Shown: piece by piece, positions 7,641-18,600 of the stretch
Position numbering within the stretch: position 1 is the stretch's first letter
Layout of the letters: each line of letters opens with the position of its first letter
Position numbers and translations under genes: made by a program
Source of the DNA: Prevotella sp.
Lineage (GTDB): Bacteria; Bacteroidota; Bacteroidia; Bacteroidales; Bacteroidaceae
Direction of reading: 5' to 3'
NCBI GenBank assembly: GCA_022764085.1
Contig: JALERP010000144.1
Span: forward strand, 1 to 34,651
Length of the DNA: 34,651 nt
Notes under the pieces: model-generated
What the model saw: only the letters and a program-made list of their open reading frames with translations
What the model was told of the DNA's origin: nothing
The model's database searches: none

Positions 7641-10600
7641 TTACTTTACTGTCACTTTTTCCGAGCGAGTTCCTTGCTTGCGGATGTAAATGCCGGATGA
7701 AAGCGGAGTGACTACTGGGCGACCCGTGAGGTCATAATACACTCCATTCTCACTGTCGGCATGAATGCCGGATATGCCTGTGTCAGAAGCGGCACGCACA
7801 CGCAACTTGCCGTCGGTGAGCAAGGTGGATGTGTCCCATTCCAATCCTTCTGCAGGTACTGCCGGTTCGATTGCACCAAACTCTCCGGAATAATCCTTGG
7901 CTGAGAGAATGGTGAACTCATCGCCATCGGCATATTCGCCATTGACAAGTTTAAGACTCAGGATTCCTTCGGTTGCGAAGGTGTTGCTGACAGAGAGCTT
8001 GTCGTTGGTCTTGGCTGCACGGTCAACTTCTATCTCCAATACCGCACCTGGCTGCAAAGTCACATTGTTCTTGATGGTGAGAGTGCCGATGCCCAGGTCG
8101 CCGGGAGCTATCACACCTCCATTTCTCACAACAACAGGAGCCATGGTGCTTCCCTTGCCGGCAAGTGTCGCGCCTTCCTGCACTAAGTATTGACCAGGAG
8201 TGTAATAGGTGCCGGTATAGTCCTTGTCCTGTCCGTGGGTACCATTCTGGATTAACGTTCCTGCCACGATACGGGTGGTGCCACGGTACTTCTGCGCTCC
8301 TGTCACTCGCCAATATCCCTCACCGTCTTTCACTATGTTGGTGAGACCTATGCGGCTTGTATGCTCGATACCATTTGTAATCTTGCCGTGGAACGTCTCG
8401 TCGGTACCAAGACCACCGATGCGCCATGTCACCGTACCTCCGTCGGTCTTGAGGAAACAGCAGGCGAGTGTTGTGGAGGAACTTCCCGTAAGCGCTCCTA
8501 TGCTATAGGTCTTGGAGTTTGAGTAAGAACGCATTTCCAGTTTACCCTGAAGGTCGAGACGGCAGTTGGGAAGACCGCCATACTTTGAGTTGTCGAGATA
8601 GAACTGGTTGCCGCTGGTACCCTTCTGTCGAGCGGTGACATTACCAGTGAAGTTGCGCCAGTTGCCCTGATAAACCTCACGAAGGTATTCCACCTCAATC
8701 TCCAAGTTGCCGGTGCCCGACACATCGCCTTTGACGAAGTTGCGCTGGTCTATATGCAGGTAGCTTGTCGCATCTCCCTCAACGACTATCGGCATTGATA
8801 TGATACCTTCGGCAGACTTGTCGCCGCCCTTTACCTCAAAACGGCCTCCCTCAAGATGGAGTGTGCCTTGCATGTGGGGATTGGTGCCCAAGGCATCCTT
8901 GCCCTGAATGCTCACAGTTCCGCCCTTGACATAAAGGTCGCCGGTGGTGTTCATCTGTCCAAGTGGTATCGAGAGTGTACCTGCTCCGATCTTTATGAGG
9001 TCGCCTTCGCCGAGGATGGGTCCATTGTGAGTGAGGGTAACCTCATTGGCAATGTCGAGGGTGGATGGACGAAGGACAGTAAGCTCACGGTCGGTCTTCG
9101 CCGCATTACCTGTGTATCTCACCGTACCGCCATTCAACAGCCATGCGGGAGCCGCTCCTATAGAGCTTGCAGCACCGGCATTTCCTATCGACGCCACCTC
9201 CAGTACACCATCCCATACCACTGTGCTGCCTGTGTAGGTGTTATTGCCGTCGAGCACGAGTGTTCCGCTGCCTGCCTTGCTGAGCTGGGCGTTGCCGCCG
9301 ATTTCGCCTGAGAGCTTGACATCCGCAGATGTGTTCACCATCACGGCTGATGGTTTGACGGGTGAGGGAATGGTTATGTTGGCGTCGCTCTTTCCGTTTA
9401 TAAGCACCTTCATGCCGTCGCTATATGCAGAAGATATGCCGTTTTCGTCCTCCCAGTTATCATCCGTGAAGTTCCATTCGTCAGATACGATACCCTGCCA
9501 TATCACGTCGGCCTGATAACTGTCGGGAGAGGTGATGTCGGGTGCCTGGGCACGGGTGGATACGGTGAGCACGTTTGAATACTCCGAATACTCCTCGCCA
9601 TTAAAAGCCCTCACGCGGAAGGTGTAACTTGTAGCCGGGGTAAGACCTGTGATGGTCTTTGAGGTGACGTCAGCCTTGGTGCGCGCTATCTCCCCATATT
9701 CTCCGTCAACGAGTTGCTCGATAACATATCCTGCCTCATGGCCGGTCATGTCGCGCCATTCCAATGTCAGTGACTCCGACTCCCTCTCGGCAGCCTTGAG
9801 AGCCACTGGAGCCTTGATGAAATGCTGCGAGTGTTCTGACGTGATGCTGTTGATGTAATGCTCGATGTTGGCATATCCGTCAGCCTGCAATGACATGGCA
9901 TCATCTACATTTACATTCGTTCCGTTGGCTTCCTCCCACCAGTCGGGCATACCGTCGCCGTCGGTGTCAGTGGCGGCAGCACCGGGCCAAAGGTTCCATG
10001 TGTCGGGTGCGCCTATGTCGAGTGTGCGCTCGTCGCTGATAATCTCGCCTCTGAGTCCCCATGAGCGCAAATCGCTGATGAGCATCCAGTCGAGGTTGTC
10101 GCGATACGGCAACGACGCTCCCACCGTTGGCAGCAGGTCGTCCGTAAGACCACGGGCATCTATCGTCGGCAACTCGGGATAGTCGTAAGGCTCGTCGTGG
10201 AATGTAGGTCCACCGCCAAATTCGCTTTCCTGTATGTCACGAAATGACAGCACACCGTCGTGGTTGTCGTCGATTACATTATCCTTGGCATAAATGTTAT
10301 ACCGCTCATTTGCCCCGCTGAAGGCATTAGCCTTGCCCGTAGGACCTGTGATGAAGACATTGCCCGTGGCATTGGCATAGGATGTGCCCTCAGAGTTGCC
10401 ACCCATGATATATGCTGCCGTCTTCCAGTTATACACGATATTATTTACATACTGGTGACGTCCCTTGAACTTGGGGTTGCGGGTGTCGTTGTTCATGTAG
10501 AGTGTGCGGTAGATAGTCACACCGCCGTCGGTCTGAATCAAGCCTCCTGCAGAGTGACCGAGGAGTCCCTGGGAGATGATACTGTTTTGTATGGTTATGT

Positions 10601-11096
10601 TCTTTGCCGATTCGCCACTTATGGAGAAGGTCTCGTCCCTACCCCACGCCACACTGCAATGGTCGAAGATGATGTTCTCGCCATTTGCAATGCCCAAGGC
10701 GTCGGCACCGGAGTCGCCCACCACTCCCATTCTCACTCGCAGATAACGACAGATGGTATTGCTGGCGCCGGAGAAAGAGAGTCCATTACCATAGAGGGTG
10801 ATACCCTCGCCAGGTGCCGTCTGTCCGGCGATGTATATGTTCTTGCTGACAGAAACACGCGACTTGAGACGGATGACACCAGCCACATCAAATACAACAA
10901 TACGGTTGGGACTGCTCACCGCATCCCTGAACGAGCCACTGCCAGTGTCGTTGAGATTGGTAACATGATACACCTTTCCACCACGTCCACCAGTGGCAAA
11001 GCGTCCAAAGCCCTCCGCCCCGGGGAATGCCAGTTGCTGTGCCGATGCCGCAGCTGAAAGTGTAAATGCGAATACAGATAGTATTAGTTTTCTCAT
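7641..11096 (-). CDS. Secreted multidomain PL1-type pectate lyase with FN3, PATR repeats and T9SS tail
   Basis: This 1151-residue protein has a signal peptide ending ASAQ (residue 20). Residues 21-400 form a PL1-like pectate lyase. It begins AFPGAEGFGRFATGGRGG and carries FDHCSVAWGRDE (D145, D154, E155, probable calcium region). RNPKFKGRH has R206, P208 and R213, placed like the PL1 catalytic-arginine motif. An FN3 domain follows at about 425-515. About 500 residues of autotransporter-associated beta-strand (PATR) repeats come next, for example KAGSGTLVLDGNNTYTG near 605, KIGAGTLSI near 700 and KDGEGYWRVTGAQKYRG near 930. The last ~75 residues are a T9SS sorting domain (DLTGRPVVTPLSSGIYIRK). 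It should cleave homogalacturonan outside the cell. A hairpin sits just before the gene and the operon terminator just after. The PATR stalk is unusual for a PUL lyase. Confidence 0.88.
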   Translation of the reverse strand: MRKLILSVFAFTLSAAASAQQLAFPGAEGFGRFATGGRGGKVYHVTNLNDTGSGSFRDAVSSPNRIVVFDVAGVIRLKSRVSVSKNIYIAGQTAPGEGITLYGNGLSFSGASNTICRYLRVRMGVVGDSGADALGIANGENIIFDHCSVAWGRDETFSISGESAKNITIQNSIISQGLLGHSAGGLIQTDGGVTIYRTLYMNNDTRNPKFKGRHQYVNNIVYNWKTAAYIMGGNSEGTSYANATGNVFITGPTGKANAFSGANERYNIYAKDNVIDDNHDGVLSFRDIQESEFGGGPTFHDEPYDYPELPTIDARGLTDDLLPTVGASLPYRDNLDWMLISDLRSWGLRGEIISDERTLDIGAPDTWNLWPGAAATDTDGDGMPDWWEEANGTNVNVDDAMSLQADGYANIEHYINSITSEHSQHFIKAPVALKAAERESESLTLEWRDMTGHEAGYVIEQLVDGEYGEIARTKADVTSKTITGLTPATSYTFRVRAFNGEEYSEYSNVLTVSTRAQAPDITSPDSYQADVIWQGIVSDEWNFTDDNWEDENGISSAYSDGMKVLINGKSDANITIPSPVKPSAVMVNTSADVKLSGEIGGNAQLSKAGSGTLVLDGNNTYTGSTVVWDGVLEVASIGNAGAASSIGAAPAWLLNGGTVRYTGNAAKTDRELTVLRPSTLDIANEVTLTHNGPILGEGDLIKIGAGTLSIPLGQMNTTGDLYVKGGTVSIQGKDALGTNPHMQGTLHLEGGRFEVKGGDKSAEGIISMPIVVEGDATSYLHIDQRNFVKGDVSGTGNLEIEVEYLREVYQGNWRNFTGNVTARQKGTSGNQFYLDNSKYGGLPNCRLDLQGKLEMRSYSNSKTYSIGALTGSSSTTLACCFLKTDGGTVTWRIGGLGTDETFHGKITNGIEHTSRIGLTNIVKDGEGYWRVTGAQKYRGTTRIVAGTLIQNGTHGQDKDYTGTYYTPGQYLVQEGATLAGKGSTMAPVVVRNGGVIAPGDLGIGTLTIKNNVTLQPGAVLEIEVDRAAKTNDKLSVSNTFATEGILSLKLVNGEYADGDEFTILSAKDYSGEFGAIEPAVPAEGLEWDTSTLLTDGKLRVRAASDTGISGIHADSENGVYYDLTGRPVVTPLSSGIYIRKQGTRSEKVTVK

Positions 11097-11115
11097 GTTT
11101 GTTTAATAAATAAAA

Positions 11116-11147
11116 GGAGGGGGTCCTAAAAAAGGAACATCCCCTCC
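11116..11147 (-). terminator. Intercistronic hairpin before the PL1 gene
   Basis: GGAGGGG (11116-11122) pairs with CCCCTCC (11141-11147), and an inner TCC/GGA extends the stem around an A-rich loop. On the minus strand it is followed by TTTTATTTATT and then the PL1 ATG 19 nt later. It has terminator shape but lies inside the operon, so partial termination, attenuation or protection of the upstream mRNA end are all possible. Confidence 0.6.
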
Positions 11148-11173
11148 CAAATATGAAACAGTTAATTCTTAAA

Positions 11174-13798
11174 TTACTTCACAACCTTGCGTGTCACAAC
11201 CTTACCGTCGGCATAGGTAGTGCGAACGATTGAGATACCGCGTGCAGCTGCATTTGCACGTACGCCGTTGAGAGAGTAAACCTCAGTGCGTACTACATCT
11301 GAAGACTGTACATCGCTGATTGCTGTAGTGATATCATCGTGACCCTGTGAATACTCACCGTTGTTCATGATATAGAGGTCATAAACCTGGCCGCTTGACT
11401 TGGCGTTGGTGTGTAAGATACGTACATAAACCTTGTCTGTACCCTCATAGCTGAGGTGGGTCTTCTTCCAGTTGCGCTTGATGAGCGAGTAGTTAACATC
11501 ACCGAGCTTTGTCCATGTCTCGCCGTCAGCTGAGGTCTCAACCTGCATTGTAGGTATTTCGCCGTCATTACCGTTACCGGCATAGATTACGACATCAAAT
11601 GGAGCCTGGAACGGCACTGTTGACTCAAGGCTTGCATTGAACGGGCCACCTGAAGGCTGCTTGCCGAAGGTAATGGCATCACGTGTGATACCCTCTTTGT
11701 CGTTAACACCGATAACATCTTCCGCTGCATCCGGGTTGCGGTAGTTGGTGTCGCCAATGTTGAACTTGTAGTCAAGGCTTTCCCATGTCATTACCTGACC
11801 GATAGACTTGATGCGCCAGTCGCCTGCCTCATATACTTCAGGATCGAGAGTACGTGTATAGACTGTGATTGGGTTGCCGTCTTCATCCACTCCGTCTTCT
11901 GCGGATGTCTCATCCCAGTAAGCGCCGGCGTTCTTTCCCCATGTGAAGAAATAGTTGGCATTGATGATGTTGCCGTCAGCATCGGTCTGCTGTCCCTTGC
12001 CCTTCCACTCGTCAGCATTGGCATCGAAGTGAGAAACAACATCCCAACGCAAGGTGTTCTTGTCGATACCGTTGATACCAACAAACTGGCTGCCTACTTC
12101 AGAAGCAAGGTAGTTGCCGCCTACTGCAAATGCATAGATTTTGGTCGGCTGTGTCAACTCGATAGCCTGGGTGTAAACAGCTGACTCGGTGAGCACGTTG
12201 CTGCCTGTATAGTTATAATAGATAGTCACACCTTCAAGATCAGAGCTGATGGTAACAACAGACTTGCCTTCCTCTTGTGCTACACTGATAACAGGTGTTG
12301 AAGCCTGTGTCAAGATTATCACATCCTTGGATGCAATCTCACTGTCGGTATATCCATCGCCAGTGGCAAATGCCTTCACTGTGGCAGCCTCTGTCAGAGT
12401 GAACGGCTCGGTATAGAGTGTGCTCTCCACTGTCGGGTCGCTACCATCTATTGTATAGTAAATCTTATTGCTGTTGTTGGCTGACAGGCTAACGGTTGTT
12501 GAGCCATTTTCCTGAGTTGTTGCGATGGCAGGCTTACCAACAGCTACAACATCCCTCTTGGTGGCAATAAGGGTAGAGAGAGCATTCGGTATGAGCTGGG
12601 CAATAATGTCATTAGCTACAGCCATATCGGCAATTGAGAGAGGAAGCAACATATAAGCGTTGCGCTTAGCGTTGTGGATATGCATAGCCACTACGTCGCC
12701 GGCTGTGGCGATGATGTCGTCGGCAGCGAAGTACTCGCCAAGTTCAACACCGGTGATGACACCCTCACTGAGCAGTTCAATGCCTTCGGTAGTGTCAATA
12801 CCCTCAAAGAGTGTCTCGTTCTCCTGCATTACGCTGAGAATGTTGGAAGTGGAGGCAACGGCCTTGCCGTATCCCAAAGCCTCATATATGGCTGTATTGA
12901 AGTTGAGAACCGGAACGTAAGCGATTGTCTGCTTGATTGTTGACAGATAAGGATGGTCGGCACCGATGGTCGGGCTTACCACTACTGCTGTGTAATTGCT
13001 GCGCAGTGTTTCGGCTGTTTCCTCGGTATTGGATGCATCTACAGGTGTAAGGATAAACTTGTCTGAACTACCCTCAAGATATACATAACCATAGTCCTCG
13101 TCGAGGCTACCGTCATAGATGTATGCCACTGGCTGTGCCTCCTCTACAGAAGGTGCATCGCCCTTGTCAATCATAAACAAGGTGAAGTCGATACCTCCAT
13201 CAGGAGTTAACTTAAACTGCACATCCACGGGTTCAGCTGAATCGGTCTCCACTTTCCATACGAAGGTGTATGTACCCTCAGAACCCTCAACTGTATTACC
13301 CAAGAAGATGCAGGCTCCATTGTATTGTGGAGAACTCTCGTCAGCCTGGAACTTCAGGTAGCTTTGCACGGGGGCAATACCACGGTTTGTGGCAGTACCG
13401 TTAGCCGAACGACCAACAATGGTGATTGTCTGTCCGTTGGTGAGCTGCGGGAAGGTGATGACTGTGTTCTTGCGGGTAAGGCGAATCTTGTTCTGTGCAA
13501 GGTGGATAGAGTTAGACTTGTTAGAACCGATATCAAAAATCAGTCCTGCTGTCTCAGGAATAACAACACCATTAGCCATCAGATTGCTTTTGTTAAAGCT
13601 GTTGTTGTTGTTTTTCCAGTTGTTGGTCAAACCACTTGTAGCATCTGTTCCATTAGACGCCCAGTTGGCAGCATCGGCATTTAGGTTGGCGACTGTCTCT
13701 TCACTCAACCCTTGGGTAAAGTCCCAAGTTTTCTTGTCCTGTGCGTTGATACCCAATACGAGCATTAGCAACGCCGCTAAAGTTAATAGTCTTTTCAT
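11174..13798 (-). CDS. Secreted T9SS protein with chitobiase-C-terminal-like repeats
   Basis: This 874-residue protein has a signal peptide ending GINAQ. Residues 22-215 look like a beta-sandwich of the kind found beside Bacteroidetes pectin enzymes (KTWDFTQGLSEETVANLNA near its start). Two CHB_HEX_C_1-like beta domains follow at about 420-495 and 498-575; the first has the typical KIYYTIDGSDPTVESTLY. A third, unrecognised sandwich region covers about 580-830. The C-terminus (VYSLNGVRANAAARG ... TRKVVK) is a T9SS sorting signal. I see no lyase or hydrolase active-site signature, so a surface or secreted binding protein is the better guess. A divergent enzyme in the first or third region is not excluded. 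It lies 40 bp after SusD-B. Confidence 0.7.
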   Translation of the reverse strand: MKRLLTLAALLMLVLGINAQDKKTWDFTQGLSEETVANLNADAANWASNGTDATSGLTNNWKNNNNSFNKSNLMANGVVIPETAGLIFDIGSNKSNSIHLAQNKIRLTRKNTVITFPQLTNGQTITIVGRSANGTATNRGIAPVQSYLKFQADESSPQYNGACIFLGNTVEGSEGTYTFVWKVETDSAEPVDVQFKLTPDGGIDFTLFMIDKGDAPSVEEAQPVAYIYDGSLDEDYGYVYLEGSSDKFILTPVDASNTEETAETLRSNYTAVVVSPTIGADHPYLSTIKQTIAYVPVLNFNTAIYEALGYGKAVASTSNILSVMQENETLFEGIDTTEGIELLSEGVITGVELGEYFAADDIIATAGDVVAMHIHNAKRNAYMLLPLSIADMAVANDIIAQLIPNALSTLIATKRDVVAVGKPAIATTQENGSTTVSLSANNSNKIYYTIDGSDPTVESTLYTEPFTLTEAATVKAFATGDGYTDSEIASKDVIILTQASTPVISVAQEEGKSVVTISSDLEGVTIYYNYTGSNVLTESAVYTQAIELTQPTKIYAFAVGGNYLASEVGSQFVGINGIDKNTLRWDVVSHFDANADEWKGKGQQTDADGNIINANYFFTWGKNAGAYWDETSAEDGVDEDGNPITVYTRTLDPEVYEAGDWRIKSIGQVMTWESLDYKFNIGDTNYRNPDAAEDVIGVNDKEGITRDAITFGKQPSGGPFNASLESTVPFQAPFDVVIYAGNGNDGEIPTMQVETSADGETWTKLGDVNYSLIKRNWKKTHLSYEGTDKVYVRILHTNAKSSGQVYDLYIMNNGEYSQGHDDITTAISDVQSSDVVRTEVYSLNGVRANAAARGISIVRTTYADGKVVTRKVVK

Positions 13799-13838
13799 AA
13801 ATAAATTGTTTTAATTAATAAAAAATGTAATATGTTTC

Positions 13839-15575
13839 TTATTTCAAGTTGTATGGCACCCAAAAGGCTCCATCCATAATGCGTGAGCGCACCGTGGAGG
13901 CGAGACCGGCATCGGCATACTTGCCGCACACCCTGTCTGCCACTATCGACGGGTCGTTATAGCGCACTGCCATACGGTTCATCATAGGATAAACCTTGCC
14001 CTCGCCGGCAAACTCCAGCATTGCCTCGTCGAGCATAGCAAGGTCGTTGAAGCGGAGAGTGCCTTGCTCACCCAGTTCGAAGACATCTGTCTTGACTGGG
14101 CGTGCCGTCAATCCGAAGCAACATCTCAAGCCCATCGACGGATAGGTGCGGGTACCGAAGTTGGCATCCTGTGTCCAGTCGCACTTCGTGGGGTCGATTG
14201 TGCTCTCAAATCCTTTCCATTCCGGCATTCCGGCTTGGAAGCAGTCGTCGGTAGTGCCATTCTTCACACCGGAGTTGAACACCGCATTCATTGCCTTGAA
14301 ACGCTTCAGGTGGTTGAGTGCCTCGGCAAGCATCATGTGGTATTGGGTGGCGCGATACAAATAGATATGGCAGTCATCCTGATAGGCGTTTGCCCTCGCC
14401 GTACTTCCCACTGGACGGTACTTAGACAGATATACCTGACCGGCGTTCTTGCCGAAGCAGCACCCATAACGTTTGTCATTGGTGGTGGCGCCGGGATTGA
14501 AATTGTTGTCGAGGAATCGGGCAACACCTGCCTCAGACGGGCGCAACAGATACTTGTTGGGGAACTCGTTGGAGAAATGCTTCAGCAAGGTGTTGGTCTG
14601 GTTCTTGGTATAGTCGTAGATGATGGCGCTGACTGCCTCAAAACGATAGGGTATTGTATTGTTCCATATCGGGGAATAGTGACCTGGAGTGGCTGCAGAG
14701 GGTAGCCATTCCACGTTACTGCCAGGATTGCTTGTCACATTGATTACACCGCCCAAGGCGATGAGCAAGGTGTCGGCGGCAACCTGATAATAAGAGGTGG
14801 CATCCTGACCCTGGGAGTCAGCAACGGCACCCTTCCACAGGTTCAACTCTGCGAAGAGTCCTGCATAGGCTGGCACCATATAATTCCACTTGCGATACTG
14901 ACTGTTGGTGAGGCTCTCGCTATGTGTGGGGTCGAGCCACTCATACCAGTTGATGTTGATATTCGACGGTGCTCCCTCATATCCCTGTATAAGATAGTTG
15001 AGACACTTGTCTATCAACTGCGGCAGTTGCAGCAACTGGAATCTCTCGTCGGTGTTGATGTCGGTGACCGAGGTGACGGGATGGTCAAACCATATAGCCT
15101 GTCCGTATATCTCCGCCAAGGTCTTGTATGTCCACACCTTCACTCTCACTGCCGACGCCACAAGCGCATTCCATGCCTCCTCGTTGACATTGGGATTGGA
15201 GCGGTATTTGCTCATGGCATTGAGATAGTCGTTGCAGGCAATGATCACCTCGTAATAGCCGTCGGGGTTGGCATACGAATTGTCCTGAAGGTTGGGTTCA
15301 TACTGATAGATACTGATAAGCTCGCTGAGCGACTCGTCTGACGGCTCAATCAGTTCGCCGCGGGTCTCGGTGAGAAGTATCTCCTTGTCGCCGATGGCCT
15401 GCACCTTGGTCATGATGCCAAGGAAACCAGTGTACATCTCAGTGTTGCTGGTATAGCCGGCGGATGCGTCAAACTCATCGTCTGTCTTCGGGTCGAAGAA
15501 GTCGGAGCATGACGATAACACGAGTATGCCACACATTACGCTTAATACGTATATGATATAATTCTTTGTATTCAT
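13839..15575 (-). CDS. SusD/RagB-family surface glycan-binding lipoprotein, second copy (SusD-B)
   Basis: This 578-residue lipoprotein has a lipobox LVLSSC with acceptor C23. The mature start SDFFDPKTDDEF is typical of SusD proteins. TPR-like helices such as WNALVASAVRVKVWTYKTLAEIYG (read in two halves) lie near 130-155. A later RATQYHMMLAEALNHLKR helix matches the SusD C-terminal repeat. SusD proteins form the lid of the SusC channel and bind oligosaccharide at the cell surface. It is paired with SusC-B, 56 bp upstream. Its sequence is clearly different from SusD-A, so the two pairs are not a recent duplication. Confidence 0.88.
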   Translation of the reverse strand: MNTKNYIIYVLSVMCGILVLSSCSDFFDPKTDDEFDASAGYTSNTEMYTGFLGIMTKVQAIGDKEILLTETRGELIEPSDESLSELISIYQYEPNLQDNSYANPDGYYEVIIACNDYLNAMSKYRSNPNVNEEAWNALVASAVRVKVWTYKTLAEIYGQAIWFDHPVTSVTDINTDERFQLLQLPQLIDKCLNYLIQGYEGAPSNININWYEWLDPTHSESLTNSQYRKWNYMVPAYAGLFAELNLWKGAVADSQGQDATSYYQVAADTLLIALGGVINVTSNPGSNVEWLPSAATPGHYSPIWNNTIPYRFEAVSAIIYDYTKNQTNTLLKHFSNEFPNKYLLRPSEAGVARFLDNNFNPGATTNDKRYGCCFGKNAGQVYLSKYRPVGSTARANAYQDDCHIYLYRATQYHMMLAEALNHLKRFKAMNAVFNSGVKNGTTDDCFQAGMPEWKGFESTIDPTKCDWTQDANFGTRTYPSMGLRCCFGLTARPVKTDVFELGEQGTLRFNDLAMLDEAMLEFAGEGKVYPMMNRMAVRYNDPSIVADRVCGKYADAGLASTVRSRIMDGAFWVPYNLK

Positions 15576-15631
15576 ATTGTGAATTATTTATTTAAGTTTC
15601 TGAAGTACTCTATGTTTTGGGAGTTAAGCCA

Positions 15632-18600
15632 TTAGAACTTGAGACTTACTCCCACCTTGACTGCCTTGGGCGATGCCACCTTGGCGTAATCCACACCCTG
15701 CATCAGCGGACTGTAGGAATAGGAGAACTCCGGGTCGAGACCGAGATAGCCGGTGAAGCACAGAAGGTTCTGGCCTGTGATGAACACCGTGCCTCCCTGA
15801 AGGAAGTTGAACAGGGGCTTCTGCCAACTGTAACTCAAGGTAATGTCGCGGAGCTTGAGATATGAGGCGTCCTCAATCCATCTGTCGCTAAAAACATTGT
15901 TACCCACACGGTCGCCCCAACTTACTCGAGGTATGTCGGTCTGCTGTCCCTCCATAAGCCAACGGCGGTTGAGTGATGATGCCTGGTTGGAGAAATCAGA
16001 GCCTGACTCAGTGATGCGGCGCACGGCATTATAGGCATCGTTGCCAACACTGTAGGCGAAGGTCATGTCGAGGGCGAATCCCTTGTATTCAAAACGTGTG
16101 AAGAACGAACCGAAGAAGTCGGGTGTGGCAGAGCCGATTATCTCACGGTCCTGACTGTCGATGATGCCATCCTCGTTCTTGTCGAAATAGTGAACGTCGC
16201 CTGCTTCGAAACGCTGTCCGTTGGCTGAGAGGTTGGCTGCTTCTGCCTCTGCTGTCGTTGAGAACACGCCGAGCGAGCGCAGGCCATAGAAGCAGTATGG
16301 GTCGTAGCCCTCACGGGTAACAATCTGTGCGTCGTCGTCAAGTGTGTTGAGTATCTCTGTCACATTGCCGAGGGAGTTGACCTTGTTGCTCAGGGTGGTG
16401 ATGTTGCCGCCAATGAACCAACGGAAGTCACGTCCGAAGATTGGAGATGCGGTAAAGGACAGTTCGATACCCTTTGACTCCAGTTCGGCTTCGTTATTAT
16501 AGTATGCGCTGTTGCCAAACACAGCCGGACGGCGACCTGAGATAATCACGTCCTTAGCCTTGGTGTCATAATAACCCAATCCCAATGAGAGTCGCTCCTT
16601 TAGGAATGCAGTCTCAAAGCCTACGTTCAGCGTATGGTCACGCTCTGCCTTCAGCTCTGTACTCGGCACATTTGCGCGCACAAGACCTGAAATTGTCTGG
16701 TAAGGACGTGACGTATAGTAGTAATGTCCGTATTTGGATGAATAGCGGCTGTTGCCCGTGATGCTGTAGTCGGCATACACATTCAGCTTGTCCAACCATG
16801 AGATGTTGTTGAGTCCCTTGAGGTTCTTTGCCATGAACATCACACTGGCACCTGGATAAACCGACCAGCGTGTTGCGTCCTTGCCTATGCTCGACGCTCC
16901 ATCCACCGATGCTGTCACACCCACTTTCACAAGGTTGTTCCATGTGTAGTCGGCATGCGCATATACATTAGCCCAGTTCCACTTGTTGTTATATCCTGAG
17001 AAATACTTACCCAATGACTGGGCATCACCGAGTGTCTGATAGAAGTCGTTGTTGGAGTTGCGTCCGAATCCGGCGTCATACTCGTAGTCGGTGGTGAGTA
17101 CTTGCCATCCGGCATTGATGCCCAACTTATGCTTTGGACCGAGTTCCAGTTTATAGTCGGCATTCAGGTTATAATACATATTAAAGGTGTGGTTGGTACC
17201 CACGCGGATGATATTGTCCGACTGTCCATACTGGTCAAACTGCGGCACGATGTCCTCGTTGTTGATACCGGGGATAAACGCCTCCTCCTGGTTGTAGTTG
17301 TAGTACATACCAAATATTCCGTTCACTGTGAGGTTCTTCAGTGGCTTGTAGATGAACTGTATCTTGGTGTTCATGTCATACTGACGGTTTTTGCCCATCA
17401 TGGTGTTTACCAATGACAAGGGGTTGGACACCCAGAAGTCTTCGTTGCCTATCGCTCCATAGCGGTAGCTGGCATACTTTGAGATAAGGTTGCCGTAGAT
17501 GTCGCTCTGATATGGGCTGAGCAGCGGCGAGCGGCGGTAGGCTGCAAGCAGGGGGTTGGTCTCCATAAGGATGCCCTGCTCCTGATACTGTCCCTTGAGG
17601 TATGCCGTATTGATGTTGGCGCGTATTTCAAACTTCTTGCTAACCAACACTGAGGCGTTGATCTGTGCCTGATAGCGGTCGCTCGACGTGTTGACCATCG
17701 TACCGTCGTCCTTCATATATCCCAATGAGATGTTGTACTTGGCAATGTTGTCACCACCCTCCACGCGGAAGAGATAGTCCATGGAAACGGAATTGCGGAA
17801 AATCTCATCCTGATAGTCGGTGTTATACTGATAGAGATAGCCCATATTGGCGTTGGGGTCACGCAGGAAATTGAAGTCGTTGAAGAACGCCTCCATATTA
17901 GGATAGTAGGTCAAGCCCATGTCGCTGATATAGTTCTTATAGTCAGAGACACCCATCAGCGGTATCTTGTTGCCCTGCCAGTTGGTGCCGGCAATGGCAG
18001 AGAAAGATATGCGCGTGTTCATGTTGGTGGAGCTCGCCTGGTCGGTCTCAATCATGATTACGCCAGCTGAGCCCATCGAACCGTATGCCGCAGCCTCAGC
18101 ACCCTTGAGAATGGTGACATTGCGGATGTCGAGATTGTTGAGAGCCTGGAAATACGACCTCGAATAACCTCCGATAATCTGACTGAGATTGCCGTCGGGC
18201 ATATAGGGCACACCGTTGATGACAATGAGCGGGGAGTTGTCGGCAACCAACGAGCGCACTCCGCGCAACTGCATCATGCTTCCCTCGCCAGTCATACCGC
18301 TCTTGCCCGTAACCTGCAGACCGGTGAACTCGCCCTTCATGGCGCGGTCGAGAGACAAGGCTCCCTGGGCGAAGTCCTTGCGGTTGAGGTTCTGCATACT
18401 ACCGTGTGCCGTAACTCCCTCTGCAGTGGCAAAGGGGGTGACAGCCGTTTCGTTATATCTCGTTCTCGACTCCTCAATCATGAGAATCTCAACGGGTTTC
18501 TCCTGCTTGCCGTCAACGAGCATCTGGCGCTGGAAATACCCGTCGCGCCATACTGTGACAGTGGCATCATTGCCGATGCCCTTGAGTGTGAATGCACCAT

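Noticed and set aside
10260..11057. 265-codon plus-strand open frame opposite the PL1 gene
   Set aside because: It is antisense to a well-supported coding sequence, has no recognisable domain, and is explained by codon bias of the real gene. The same applies to 1828-2466, 14064-14705 and other antisense frames.
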